From Arcobacter sp. (GTDB lineage: Bacteria > Acidobacteriota > Terriglobia > Bryobacterales > Bryobacteraceae): a stretch of 64,000 nt of DNA. The position numbers and the translations under genes are program-made. The stretch covers positions 1-64,000 of the forward strand of contig DYJN01000013.1 in NCBI GenBank assembly GCA_020723085.1. The letters are read 5' to 3'. The notes under the pieces were generated by a model, which was given only the letters and a program-made list of their open reading frames with translations, ran no database searches and was not told the origin of the DNA. Every line of letters begins with the position of its first letter. Within the stretch, counting starts at the first letter, position 1. Of the stretch, positions 11,601 through 21,494 are shown in pieces.

Positions 11601-12273
11601 GGTTGATCACCGCTGACGTCGTGCGCCCGTACTGCGCGGGCACGCCGTTGGCCATCACCGTCACTTCCTGCACCTGGTCGCCCGAGAACGTCATCACCGA
11701 CCGCGCGTAGCCCGCCGACGTGACGTCGGAGCCGTCCACCAGCACCGACGCGCTGCCCGGCCGGCCTCCGCTCACCGAGACGGACGCGCCCGGCGTCACC
11801 GGCTGGATGAAAATGCCGGGCAGTTCGCTCTGTATGCCCCCGTTGTATTGCGGATCTCCCTGCGCCCCCGGCGTCAGCAGCACCACCTGCATCATGCTGC
11901 GGTCCACAAACGGCAGGTCCTGGATGATCTGGTTGGTGACATTGGTCACCACGGCCGCTGAGTCCGGCCTCACCAGCGGCGTTTCGGACGTCACGCTGAT
12001 GCTCTCCGCCACCTCGCCCAGTTCCATGGACACATTCCGTGTCGTCACGGTGGCGGCCATCACCTGCACGCCCCTGTATGCCACCGTCTTGAAACCCGCC
12101 ATGCCCGCCGTCACCGTGTACAGCCCCGGCGGCAAAGAAGCCACCGCAAAACGGCCCAGTTCTCCTGTCACCGTCTCCGTCCGCGCCGCCGTCGCTTCGT
12201 TCACGATTTCGACCCGGGCGCCTACCACTGCCGCTCCTGACGGATCCGTGATGATGCCCGTGATTGTCCCCAA
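8629..12273 (-). CDS. Oar-like TonB-dependent receptor with N-terminal carboxypeptidase-regulatory-like domain; no obvious signal peptide
   Basis: GTITGIITDPSGAAVVGARVEIVNEATAARTETVTGELGRFAVASLPPGLYTV (CarboxypepD_reg-like), plug-like VSVSGGRPGSASVLVDGSDV, C-terminal outer-membrane beta-barrel ending ...ALRIGARIYF. Confidence 0.88.
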   Translation of the reverse strand: MGTITGIITDPSGAAVVGARVEIVNEATAARTETVTGELGRFAVASLPPGLYTVTAGMAGFKTVAYRGVQVMAATVTTRNVSMELGEVAESISVTSETPLVRPDSAAVVTNVTNQIIQDLPFVDRSMMQVVLLTPGAQGDPQYNGGIQSELPGIFIQPVTPGASVSVSGGRPGSASVLVDGSDVTSAGYARSVMTFSGDQVQEVTVMANGVPAQYGRTTSAVINQATKSGGNELRGNASWMHLNPFLQTRALGAAFNPSNRYHAFAAAVGGPVVIPKIYDGRNRTFFWATGEPQRQKLFFGASRTRLPTADELRGNFANSRDFLDPALRQQNVDAAIASPVRTNQLRWHYARNADGFPVGPILPTAQRDPILNNDLSYLLPRNPIAQKLIPLLYPFTPGRDTPYIHWLRPDGLWETDGNNAIFARGVDTVDNRWSVKVDHTAGSNARFYARYSDAPVTGTRTWFGGPDDPANPLPQDKIHSRNAAFGYTHILRPTVINELRVTYSRGDGLRGPSDAALSRDWGKEIGLVPAVTGVGFPRLAGLNRGYDGEGATLGRSVDVNAGIGDDMSVVRGRHALRFGGEHRRIQLNRLSFGGLTGGAYSFGGQITPNTGSIHGILNELGGLITGSVNTYTFKTFQTNAYYRWRYTAAYFQDDWKVTPKLTLNLGLRWDVETPRTEKYDRQGTFVPGFSGTVNGFPVTGAWVFSGTSGQQRNLWPVNYRGFQPRIGMAYAWRPNVALRLSYNVLRAPITGTGQDIWPDLNLNRGSVNTNAGTGGVQPGPVNLITNPIAPLPAPYELPRDPVLFMNDAVTFTMFHIPQNSAMPYAQKWNAGVQFQVGRDWSVEVGYDGLKGTHLFTQRMPFNYAPPSVTAPLVAQGADFNARKAEYNRLGILNSAGNVITTTLVPSLRPYPQFFSQRFVTAFDRSGNSIYHGLNVGFQKRMSGGLTLQGSYSWSKSIDDSGASNLQTNDVADVFGLVFPQEPIRRLQRSLSTFDIPHKFNLAYSWRLPFGRGQWIGSGAGPWLNRLIGGYNIAGFFRSMAGYPLVVRMNNNGWWESRGGGNGLDGFTLRPDRAPGPDPITSNWRDDPFRRSYHNYQAFAVPGSDGAPALGNSSPTLPDGRSPRVTSADVSLFKNIDLDSEGKRYLQLRVDALNVANHPVFFANPNNRPAPYTWNAEQRTFAPATQSTPIDPNNTAQFNNYAGRALRIGARIYF

Positions 12274-12324
12274 AGCGCTCTGCGCTCCCGCCGGCGTTCC
12301 ACCGCAACTTTCCGCCAGCCGCCG

Positions 12325-13536
12325 TTACCACTCATAGATGGCGATCAGCTTCGGCGAGCCGGGGGTATGATTCACCACACGCACATGAAACAGCATCTGC
12401 AGGTTCCGCCTCTGCCAGCCGGGCTTGGCGCCGGACATCGCAGCCCGCAGCAGGGACGGGTTTGTCACGATCTCCCCAGCCGCCTGCGAGCCGTATTGCG
12501 TCAGCCCCGCCACCACCAGAACCCCGTGCCCGCTTTCGCTTGCCAGATTCCGCGTCACCAGAACATAGTCCTCGTCCGTCCGCCCGTTGTCCTGAAGCTT
12601 CGGCAGTTCCCAGCGCTGCCCGGTTCCCCGATGCACGATCCTCGATTTTCCGTCCTTGCCCAGTTCCGGCGCCAGCGGAAGATTGCGCGAAGCGTCGAAC
12701 ACCCACCGGTTGGCGAAACTGACGAGCACCGCAGGCGCCTGCCGCAAGTCTGTGAACGAAATGTCGTCCCCGAACCGGATGTCCGTCTCCTTGCCCTTGG
12801 AAGCGAGGAAGGAGACGATCCGCGCCGTCGCGTGCGCCGATCCGAGCCCGATGTATTGATCCGGGATCGCCACGATGTCCCTGCCCGATATGGTTTCCTC
12901 GGGGCGGAGTTGGATCACGGCTGTCTGTTTGGTGAGAAAATCCGCTCCCATCCGGCGGAACAGGAAATCCGTCGTAAAACGGTACACCACGGGATGCCCC
13001 GTGCATACGATCACCTTGCCCTCCGCCCCCGTCACCGGCGCCCAGAATTCGTCCTCGATCTTTGGCCTCCGGTGGCTGATCAGGAACGCCGCGCCCGCCG
13101 CCACCACTCCCAGCAGGACGAGCAGCACCCGTTTTTGAGAGAATGCTCGCCGGTGCTCCCGGATTGCCGGCGGCGCCTCTTCCGCTTTCTCCTGCGCCGT
13201 CCGGAATTCCACGCGGTACGCGCCCGCAGGCAACTCAAGCCGCACTGGCGGCGCCTCCGCAAGCCCTTCGTAATACCGGGTCAGCCGTTTCCTGACTTCG
13301 GTGGCGCGGACACGCACGATCGGATCCTCGTTCGTGTCGAACCCAGGCTCCCGTCCGAACAGTTCGACCGCAATCGCCCGCTCCTTCAGTTCGTCGAACC
13401 GCCCCGCCAAGCTTCGCTCCACCAGGTGCCGCAACAGCCGCTGCGATTGCAGACTGTTGCGGAAATGGGGGCTTTCGAGGATCTTCTCCAGTTCCGCGAG
13501 GACCAGGCTCTTCCAATCAGAGTCTTGCCGGTCCAT
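12325..13536 (-). CDS. Membrane-anchored putative regulator of a type common in Solibacteres (winged-helix-like N-terminal region, one TM, extracytoplasmic domain)
   Basis: N-term ILESPHFRNSLQSQRLLRHLVERSLAGRFDELKERAIAVELFGREPGFDTNEDPIVRVRATEVRKRLTRYY; TM VLLVLLGVVAAGAAFLI; in-frame with and immediately upstream of the TonB receptor. Confidence 0.6.
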   Translation of the reverse strand: MDRQDSDWKSLVLAELEKILESPHFRNSLQSQRLLRHLVERSLAGRFDELKERAIAVELFGREPGFDTNEDPIVRVRATEVRKRLTRYYEGLAEAPPVRLELPAGAYRVEFRTAQEKAEEAPPAIREHRRAFSQKRVLLVLLGVVAAGAAFLISHRRPKIEDEFWAPVTGAEGKVIVCTGHPVVYRFTTDFLFRRMGADFLTKQTAVIQLRPEETISGRDIVAIPDQYIGLGSAHATARIVSFLASKGKETDIRFGDDISFTDLRQAPAVLVSFANRWVFDASRNLPLAPELGKDGKSRIVHRGTGQRWELPKLQDNGRTDEDYVLVTRNLASESGHGVLVVAGLTQYGSQAAGEIVTNPSLLRAAMSGAKPGWQRRNLQMLFHVRVVNHTPGSPKLIAIYEW

Positions 13537-13840
13537 TCCAGCGAGGATGGGCCGGACCTTGTCACCTCTCAAAGGCCCCGCGCCAGTCACGGCTCCATTA
13601 TCCCCCCTTCCAGCCCCAAGCGCCTGCGCCCGCCGCCAGTCGGCGCCGTCGCCCAAGCCGGCAATCCTTGCGGCAGAACAGGAAGCCTGCCTCCTTCATA
13701 AGACCGCCGAATTCCCGCAGACTCCCGCCGCCGATCCCGGCATCCGCACAAAGAGACTTCGCAATCCTGCTGCCACCAGGCGACTCCACTGTCCGCGCGG
13801 CAGACGAGAAAACCCGCCCTTGCCTCGAGCCCCTCCGCCG

Positions 13841-13863
13841 CCTGCAACGCGCGTTGTTGCAGG
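13841..13863 (-). terminator. Hairpin just 3' of nuoH, possible nuo operon terminator
   Basis: CCTGCAA...TTGCAGG inverted repeat 12 nt past the nuoH stop; no T tract. Confidence 0.35.
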
Positions 13864-13875
13864 AAGGCTCCGGAC

Positions 13876-15060
13876 TCACCTCGCCGCCCGCGCCATCCCC
13901 ACCACCGCGTTCAGCAGAATTGCGCCAAGCGCCGTCGGGATCAGCACCTTCCACCCGATGTTCATGAGCTGGTCATAGCGGTAGCGGGGGAACGTCGCCC
14001 GCAGCCAGATGAACACGTACAGCACCGCCACCAGCTTGATCATCCACCAGAAGACCGGCGCCGCCTCGCGGTTGAATGCCGGAATCAGGAACACAAGCGC
14101 AACCAGCCACAGCAGCGCGCCGACTCCCGCCAGCCCCAATGCGTAACCCCGGATCGGCTGCTTCCGCACCAGGTAGAAGCACAGCAACCCGAACGCGCCG
14201 AACACCGCCAGCGGACCGCCGTAGTTGAACGGGATCTCCAGCGCCGCCACGTTCGGGAATGGACGCAGCCAGCCGCCGAAAAACAGAGTCACCAGCACGC
14301 TCCCGATGGCGAACATGCTGATGTACTCCGACAGCATGTAGACGCCCCAGCGGAAGCCGCTGTATTCGGTATGGAACCCCGCCACCAGTTCGCTCTCCGC
14401 CTCCGGCAGGTCGAACGGCGCGCGGTTGGTCTCCGCCACGGAAGCGATGAGAAAGATCATCGTCGGGATCAGCATCAGCCCGAAGTTGTCGAAGGCGAAC
14501 CACACCCCGCGCTCCAGTTGCGTCCGTACGATGCCCTGCATCGACAGCGTGTTCGCCATCATCACGCCGCACACCAGCGACAGCCCCAGCGCCACTTCAT
14601 AGCTGATCAGCTGCGCGCCCGAGCGCAGCCCCCCCAGCAGCGAGTAGTGCGAGTTCGACGACCACCCGCCGAGAATGATCCCGAGAATGCCCACCGACGA
14701 CATCGCCGTGATCACCAGTAGCCCCACGTTCGTATCCGTCACCTGAAAACGGTGCGAAAACGGGATCACCGTCAGCGTCGTCGCCGCCGTGAAGAACGTC
14801 ACCACCGGCGCCAGCCGGAACAGGACGCGGTTGGCCTCCGCGGGCACCGTGTCCTCTTTCATCAGCAGCTTCACCGCGTCGGCGATCGTCTGCAGCAACC
14901 CCTGCGGACCCACGCGCATCGGTCCCAGCCGCGCCTGCATGTCGGCCAGCACCTTGCGCTCCAGCAGCACCGTGAACGCCACCGCCAGCGGCGACAGCAG
15001 CAATATGCAGGCGCCCACGATCAGGGGAATCAGCCACGGCTGCGAAAAGAACCCGCTCAT
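13876..15060 (-). CDS. nuoH: NADH-quinone oxidoreductase subunit H
   Basis: LLERKVLADMQARLGPMRVGPQGLLQTIADAVKLLMKED; ETNRAPFDLPEAESELVAGFHTEYSGFRWGVYMLSEY. Confidence 0.97.
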   Translation of the reverse strand: MSGFFSQPWLIPLIVGACILLLSPLAVAFTVLLERKVLADMQARLGPMRVGPQGLLQTIADAVKLLMKEDTVPAEANRVLFRLAPVVTFFTAATTLTVIPFSHRFQVTDTNVGLLVITAMSSVGILGIILGGWSSNSHYSLLGGLRSGAQLISYEVALGLSLVCGVMMANTLSMQGIVRTQLERGVWFAFDNFGLMLIPTMIFLIASVAETNRAPFDLPEAESELVAGFHTEYSGFRWGVYMLSEYISMFAIGSVLVTLFFGGWLRPFPNVAALEIPFNYGGPLAVFGAFGLLCFYLVRKQPIRGYALGLAGVGALLWLVALVFLIPAFNREAAPVFWWMIKLVAVLYVFIWLRATFPRYRYDQLMNIGWKVLIPTALGAILLNAVVGMARAAR

Positions 15061-15073
15061 CGCTTAATCTTCC

Positions 15074-16543
15074 TTACCGCGAAATGCTCATCTGCGCCAG
15101 CCGCAGAACCGGCTCCGGATACACGCCCACCAGCAGCGTCAGCACGCCCGTCACTGCCAGCGCCACCCGCGTGCCCAGGCTCACCGTCAGCGGGCCAGCC
15201 CCCGCCTCTTCCGGCTCTACGAACACCGCCTTCACAATCCGGAAGTAGTAATAGATCGCCACCACCGCGTATACCGCGCCGATCACCGCCAGCGTGTAAT
15301 GGCCTGTTTCGATCAGCGCCCAGAAGATGAAAAACTTGCCGATGAAGCCCGCCGTCGGCGGAATCCCCGCCAGCGAGACCATGAACACCAGCATCCACAG
15401 CGCGTGCCCCGGCGCCCGCTTCATCATCCCGCGCAGGTCGTTGATGTCGTCGCCCGCCATGCCCTGCCGCGCCAGCGATGTCAGCACCAGGAACGCGCCC
15501 AGCGTCATGAACGTGTACACCAGCAGGTACACGAGCACTCCTTTGATCCCCGTCGGCGAGCCCGCCACCAGCCCCAGCAGGATGTAGCCCGCGTGGCTGA
15601 TGGAGCTGTACGCCAGCAGCCGCTTCGTGTTTGTCTGCGTCACCGCCGCCAGGTTGCCAATGGTCAGCGACAGCACCGCCGCCGCCGCCAGCAGCGGCTC
15701 CCAACTCTCCCGCGCCGCGCCCAGCGGTCCCACAAACAACCTCAGCAGCAGCGCAAACGAAGCCGCCTTCGACGCCGTCGCCAGGAATCCCGTGATCATC
15801 GTCGGCGCGCCTTCGTACGCGTCCGGCGCCCACATATGGAACGGCGCCGCCGCAATCTTGAACAGCAGACCTGCGCCCGCCGTGCCGATCGCCAGCACCA
15901 GCACCGGATCCCACGCGTCGCGCGCCGCCACCGCCGCCGCAATCTCGGTCAGCCGCGTCGATCCGGAAATCCCGTACAGCACCGAAAAACCGTACGCCAG
16001 AAAGCCCGAGCTCAGAGAACCCAGGATCAGATACTTCAGCGCCGCCTCGTTCGAGCGCCTGTCGGCGCGCAGAAATCCGACAAGGATGTAAAACGTGATC
16101 GCCATCGTCTCCAGCCCGACGAACAGCGTCACCAGTTCCGTTCCGCTCGCCAGGAAAAACATCCCCGTCTGCGCCAGCATCAGCAGCCCGTAATACTCCC
16201 CGTGGTGCTCGTCCCGCACCTCGAGATAGCGGTAGCTCATCAGGCCCGTGATCAGCGTCGCCGCCAGAAACAGCCAGTGGAAGAACAGCGCGTAATGGTC
16301 GATCACCAGCGCCCCGCGGAACGCCGTCAGGTTCCCTCCGTGCTCGAGCAAGAACGCCTGCTGCCGCCAGAACGCCACGCCCGCGAACGCCTCGCCCATC
16401 ACCAGAAACACCAGCAGCCACCGCCGCTGCTTCGCCTCCGGGAAGATCAGGAAATCGAACAGCAGCGTCGCGCAGCCGAACAGCGCCAGCAGAATCGCCG
16501 GCAAGAGCACGAAATGGTCCGTCGCCGTGTAATACTGGCTCAT
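15074..16543 (-). CDS. nuoN: NADH-quinone oxidoreductase subunit N
   Basis: NuoN antiporter-like; KIAAAPFHMWAPDAYEGAPTMITGFLATASKAASFALLLRL; LAYSSISHAGYILLGL. Confidence 0.96.
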   Translation of the reverse strand: MSQYYTATDHFVLLPAILLALFGCATLLFDFLIFPEAKQRRWLLVFLVMGEAFAGVAFWRQQAFLLEHGGNLTAFRGALVIDHYALFFHWLFLAATLITGLMSYRYLEVRDEHHGEYYGLLMLAQTGMFFLASGTELVTLFVGLETMAITFYILVGFLRADRRSNEAALKYLILGSLSSGFLAYGFSVLYGISGSTRLTEIAAAVAARDAWDPVLVLAIGTAGAGLLFKIAAAPFHMWAPDAYEGAPTMITGFLATASKAASFALLLRLFVGPLGAARESWEPLLAAAAVLSLTIGNLAAVTQTNTKRLLAYSSISHAGYILLGLVAGSPTGIKGVLVYLLVYTFMTLGAFLVLTSLARQGMAGDDINDLRGMMKRAPGHALWMLVFMVSLAGIPPTAGFIGKFFIFWALIETGHYTLAVIGAVYAVVAIYYYFRIVKAVFVEPEEAGAGPLTVSLGTRVALAVTGVLTLLVGVYPEPVLRLAQMSISR

Positions 16544-18081
16544 CGCGAAATCGCCTCCCGCGCCGTCCCGCCCGCCTGCGCCACCGCCGTCGACGTCTGG
16601 TGCACGCGGTGCACGATCTGCGCCACCGGCTTCTCAAGAATGTCAAAGTAGGGCTTCGGATACACGCCGATCGACAGCGCCCAGATCATCAGCGGCACAA
16701 ACACCGCCCACTCGCGCCAGTTCAGATCCGGCAGCCCCTTGTTCTTCTCGTTCGTCACTTCCCCGAACATCGTCCGCTGATACAGCCACAGCAGGTACGC
16801 CGCCCCGAACACCACCCCGGGCACGGCGAACGCCGCCCACCACCGGTTCGCCTGGAACGCCCCCTGCAGAATCGTGAACTCGCCCACAAACCCGTTCAGC
16901 AGCGGCAGCCCCGCGCTCGACAGCATCGCGAACGCGAACACGATCGCATAGTTCGGCATCACATGCGCCAGCCCGCCGTATTCCGCGATCATGCGCGTGT
17001 GCCGCCGCTCGTAGATCACGCCCACGATCAGGAACAGCATGCCTGTCGAGATGCCGTGGTTGAGCTGCTGGATCACCGAGCCGGCGATCCCCGCCTCATT
17101 CAGCGCAAAGATGCCCAGCGTACAGAAGCCCAGGTGGCTTACCGAGGAGTACGCCACCAGCTTCTTCCAGTCCTGCTGCATCAGGCTGACCAGCGCCCCA
17201 TACAGAATCCCGATCAGCGACAGCACGATCAGCACCGTCACGATCGTCTGGTCCGCGCTCGCCCGCGGCAGCAGCGGCAGCGAGAACCGGATGAACCCGT
17301 ACGTGCCCATCTTCAGCAGCACCGCCGCCAGAATCACCGATCCCGCTGTCGGCGCCTCCGTGTGCGCGTCCGGCAGCCAGGTGTGGAACGGGAACATCGG
17401 CACCTTGATCGCAAAGCCGAGGAAGAACGCCCAGAACACCCACTGCTGCATCCCGAGCGGCAGGTTCAGCTTCATCAGTTCCGTGATTTCGAACGTGTAG
17501 CGCCCGTACTGCGCCGCGTACTGGAAATAGAGCGTCAGGATGCCCAGCAGCATCAGCACGCCGCCAGCCAGCGTGTACAGGAAGAATTTGATCGCCGCAT
17601 ACAGCTTCCTCGGACCGCCCCACACGCCGATGATGAAGTACATCGGCACCAGCACCAGCTCCCAGAAGATGTAGAACAGCAGAAAGTCCAGCGAGATGAA
17701 CACGCCGATCATGCCCGTCTGCTGGAGCAGGAACATCGCGTAGTACTCTTTTTCCCGAGTCTTGATCACGTCCCAGGAATAGAAGATCGCGATCATTCCC
17801 ATCGCCGTCGTCAGCATCACCAGCAGCAGGCTGATGCCATCGATGCCGAGGAAGTAACTGACCCCCAGCGACGGGATCCATTCCCGCTTCTCCACGAACT
17901 GATACCCCTCCGCCGCCCGGTCGAACCGCACGAGCAGCGGCAGCGATACGAGAAAACCCGCCGCCGCCGTCAGGTTCGCCCACCATTTGATCAGCGCCGT
18001 TTTCTCGCGCGGAATGAACAGCAGCACCACCAGCCCGGCGAGCGGCGTCAAGAGGACGAGGGAAAGCAGATTCGAGGTCAT
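16540..18081 (-). CDS. nuoM: NADH-quinone oxidoreductase subunit M
   Basis: FAIKVPMFPFHTWLPDAHTEAPTAGSVILAAVLLKMGTYGFIRFSLP; KLVAYSSVSHLGFCTLGIFALN. Confidence 0.97.
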   Translation of the reverse strand: MTSNLLSLVLLTPLAGLVVLLFIPREKTALIKWWANLTAAAGFLVSLPLLVRFDRAAEGYQFVEKREWIPSLGVSYFLGIDGISLLLVMLTTAMGMIAIFYSWDVIKTREKEYYAMFLLQQTGMIGVFISLDFLLFYIFWELVLVPMYFIIGVWGGPRKLYAAIKFFLYTLAGGVLMLLGILTLYFQYAAQYGRYTFEITELMKLNLPLGMQQWVFWAFFLGFAIKVPMFPFHTWLPDAHTEAPTAGSVILAAVLLKMGTYGFIRFSLPLLPRASADQTIVTVLIVLSLIGILYGALVSLMQQDWKKLVAYSSVSHLGFCTLGIFALNEAGIAGSVIQQLNHGISTGMLFLIVGVIYERRHTRMIAEYGGLAHVMPNYAIVFAFAMLSSAGLPLLNGFVGEFTILQGAFQANRWWAAFAVPGVVFGAAYLLWLYQRTMFGEVTNEKNKGLPDLNWREWAVFVPLMIWALSIGVYPKPYFDILEKPVAQIVHRVHQTSTAVAQAGGTAREAISR

Positions 18082-18096
18082 CGCCGCACGCCTCCT

Positions 18097-20133
18097 TTAC
18101 CGCGCCCACCAGTAGTAGCCGAAGATGGCCAGCACCCCGGCCAGAAACATAAGCGCATAGGAATGGATGAATCCTGTCTGGAAAAACCGCACGGGAAACG
18201 ACAGCGCCCGCACCGTGAACGCCCCCAGGTTCACCAGCCCGTCCACGATCCACGTGTCGTACCAGATCGAAATCTTCGACACCAGCCGCGTCGTCCACGC
18301 CGTCCCGTTCACGCCGCCGTCCACCACCGCCGCGTCGAACCGCGCCATCGCCCCGCCGCCGCCTTTGGCCAGCCCTTCCACGAGCAGGGCGTTGTACACC
18401 TCGTCGACGTACCACTTGTTGTACAGCACCGGATAGAGCGCGCCGCCCGTAGGACGCTCGTGCTCCTGCAGCCGCAGATATACGTGCCGTGCAATCAGAA
18501 TGCCGCCGATCGCCACCCCGATCGACAGCCCCATCAGCGCCCATTCCATCGTCGCGTCATGATGCGCCGCTTCGTGTGCGCCGTGCATGGCGCGCGCCGC
18601 CGCTTCAAACACCGGCTCGAGCCAGCGCTCGAACGCCTGCTGGAATCCCGTCTCGCCGAAGACCTTCGGCATTCCGATCCAGCCCGCCACAACGGATCCG
18701 GCAGCCAGCACCGTCAGCGGCACGGTCATCGAACGCGGCGATTCGTGGATGTGATGCCGCGTGCGCTCGTCCATGCGCCCTTCCCCGTAAAACGTCATGA
18801 ACATCAGCCGCCACATGTAGAACGCCGTCATCGCCGCCGTAATCCAGCCCACCGTCCAAAGCGCTTTCGATCCCAGCGGGCTGCTCCACGCCTGCCACAG
18901 GATCTCGTCCTTCGAGAAGAACGCGGCAAGCGGCGGAATCCCCGCAATCGTCAGCGACGCCACGAACATCGTGCGGAACGTCACCGGAATCTTGTCCTTC
19001 AGCCCGCCCATCCGCCTCATGTCCTGCTCGCCGCTCATCGCGTGGATCACGCTTCCGGCGCCCAGGAACAGCAGGGCTTTGAAAAACGCGTGCGTGTATA
19101 GATGGAAGATCGCCGCCCAGTAGGCGCCCACTCCCACCGCCACGAACATGTAGCCGAGCTGCGACACCGTGGAATATGCCAGCACCCGCTTGATGTCGTT
19201 CTGCACCAGCCCGATCGACGCCGCCAGAATCGCCGTCGCCGCGCCCACCGCCGCGATGATGTGCGACGTCTCCGGCGTCAGCGCCAGCAGCGCGTTCGAC
19301 CTCGCGCACATGTACACGCCCGCCGTCACCATCGTCGCCGCATGGATCAGCGCGCTCACCGGCGTCGGACCTTCCATCGCGTCCGGCAGCCACACGAACA
19401 GCGGGATCTGCGCGCTCTTGCCCGTCGCTCCCACAAACAGCAGCAGCGCCGTCAGGCTCAGCAGCCCGAACACGCCCGCCTCCGGCGCGAACCGCGCCGA
19501 AGCCAGCGCTTCGTTCACCTCCGTGAACCGCAGCGAGCCGGTCGCCGTCCACAGGAAAAACATCCCCAGGAGGAAGCCCGCGTCGCCGATGCGGTTCACG
19601 ATGAACGCCTTGTTCGCCGCGTCCGACGCGCTCTTCTTGTGGAAGTAGAACCCGATCAGCAGGTACGAGCACAGCCCCACGCCTTCCCATCCCACGAACA
19701 GCAGCGGATAGTTGTTCGCCAGCACCAGCGTGAGCATGAAAAAGACGAACAGGTTCATGTACCCGAAAAACCGGTAGTAGCCTCCGTGATACGGACCGTG
19801 CTCGTGCGCCATGTAGCCGGTGGCGTAGACGTGGATCAGAAAACCGACCACCGTCACCACCAGGATCATCACCGACGACAGCGGATCGAGCAGGAACCCC
19901 CAGTCGGCGCCGATCAGCGGCAGCCATTGGCACAGGATCACCTCGTGCGACTTCTTCTCCAGCCCGGCCAGTTGCGCCACCGCCCCCAGCGAGAGCAGCA
20001 GGCTCAGACCCACCATGCCCGGACCGATGGCGCGGATCGCCGTCATCGAAAGACGCCGCCCGAAAAACAGCATCACCGCGGCGCCGGCGAGCGGAATCAG
20101 CGGAATCAGCCAGATCAGATCCAGGAAGTTCAT
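18097..20133 (-). CDS. nuoL: NADH-quinone oxidoreductase subunit L
   Basis: GATGKSAQIPLFVWLPDAMEGPTPVSALIHAATMVTAGVYMCAR; KRVLAYSTVSQLGYMFVAVGVGAY. Confidence 0.97.
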   Translation of the reverse strand: MNFLDLIWLIPLIPLAGAAVMLFFGRRLSMTAIRAIGPGMVGLSLLLSLGAVAQLAGLEKKSHEVILCQWLPLIGADWGFLLDPLSSVMILVVTVVGFLIHVYATGYMAHEHGPYHGGYYRFFGYMNLFVFFMLTLVLANNYPLLFVGWEGVGLCSYLLIGFYFHKKSASDAANKAFIVNRIGDAGFLLGMFFLWTATGSLRFTEVNEALASARFAPEAGVFGLLSLTALLLFVGATGKSAQIPLFVWLPDAMEGPTPVSALIHAATMVTAGVYMCARSNALLALTPETSHIIAAVGAATAILAASIGLVQNDIKRVLAYSTVSQLGYMFVAVGVGAYWAAIFHLYTHAFFKALLFLGAGSVIHAMSGEQDMRRMGGLKDKIPVTFRTMFVASLTIAGIPPLAAFFSKDEILWQAWSSPLGSKALWTVGWITAAMTAFYMWRLMFMTFYGEGRMDERTRHHIHESPRSMTVPLTVLAAGSVVAGWIGMPKVFGETGFQQAFERWLEPVFEAAARAMHGAHEAAHHDATMEWALMGLSIGVAIGGILIARHVYLRLQEHERPTGGALYPVLYNKWYVDEVYNALLVEGLAKGGGGAMARFDAAVVDGGVNGTAWTTRLVSKISIWYDTWIVDGLVNLGAFTVRALSFPVRFFQTGFIHSYALMFLAGVLAIFGYYWWAR

Positions 20134-20144
20134 GCCTCGGGCTC

Positions 20145-20456
20145 CTACCACTTCAGCAGGTCGATCTCGTCCACCTGCACCGTCTCCTTGTTCCGGAACA
20201 GCGCGATCAGAATGCCCAGCCCCACCGCCGCCTCCGCCACCGCCACGCAGATGATGAAGATCGCGAACACCTGCCCTTCCAACTGGTCCAGGTTCCGCGA
20301 AAAGGCGATCAGGTTCACGTTCACCGCGTTGAGGATGATCTCGATCGACATCATCAGCACGATCACGTTGCGCCGCGTCAGGATCCCCACGACGCCGACG
20401 AGCAGCAGGATCGCGCTCAGCACCAGGTAATGAGCAGTCGTGACCGGGGCCAGCAT
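20145..20456 (-). CDS. nuoK: NADH-quinone oxidoreductase subunit K
   Basis: 103 aa, three TM; LTRRNVIVLMMSIEIILNAVNVNLIAFSR...FAIFIICVAVAEAAVGLGILIALFRN. Confidence 0.96.
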   Translation of the reverse strand: MLAPVTTAHYLVLSAILLLVGVVGILTRRNVIVLMMSIEIILNAVNVNLIAFSRNLDQLEGQVFAIFIICVAVAEAAVGLGILIALFRNKETVQVDEIDLLKW

Positions 20457-20466
20457 CTCCGTCTCC

Positions 20467-20976
<510 letters not shown>

Positions 20977-21007
20977 GGACTGCCTCCGCGTCCGGGACGC
21001 GCCCCGC

Positions 21008-21463
21008 CTAATAGCGGTACCGCGCCGGCAGCAGCCCGTTCTCGAGCGTCTGCCGGTCCAGAATCGCGCCCTCCCGCGTGTAACTCGCCATCTCGAAATC
21101 CTGCGTCAGCTCCAGCGCGTCCACCGGGCAGGCGTCTTCGCACAGCCCGCAGAACATGCACCGGCTGATGTCATAGGTGAACGTCACCAACTGCTTCTTC
21201 TTCGTCTCCGGGTTCCTTTCCCACCCCACCACGATCAGGTGCTCCGGACACGCCAGCGCGCACAGGTCGCAGCAGATGCACAGCGTCTCGCCGTTCTCCG
21301 GATTGATGTTCAGCCGCGGCGCGCCCCGGTAGCGCTCGCCGATTTTCGGACGCTCGAACGGATACTGCTCGGTGACGATCTGCTTCGGATGCTGGTGCCG
21401 GAACGTCACCCGCAGGCCCTCGATCAGGTCCGCCAGAAACACTTTCCGCAACAATTGTTTCAT
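21008..21463 (-). CDS. nuoI: NADH-quinone oxidoreductase subunit I
   Basis: Two 4Fe-4S motifs CICCDLCALACP and CMFCGLCEDACP; GAPRLNINPENGE. Confidence 0.96.
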   Translation of the reverse strand: MKQLLRKVFLADLIEGLRVTFRHQHPKQIVTEQYPFERPKIGERYRGAPRLNINPENGETLCICCDLCALACPEHLIVVGWERNPETKKKQLVTFTYDISRCMFCGLCEDACPVDALELTQDFEMASYTREGAILDRQTLENGLLPARYRY

Positions 21464-21494
21464 TGCCCTGCCCCCTCTCCGCGTCTCAGGCCGT

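Noticed and set aside
16600-19101. 833-aa plus-strand ORF across nuoM/nuoL
   Set aside because: Antisense shadow ORF rich in His/Arg/Gln; the minus strand is unambiguous nuoM/nuoL
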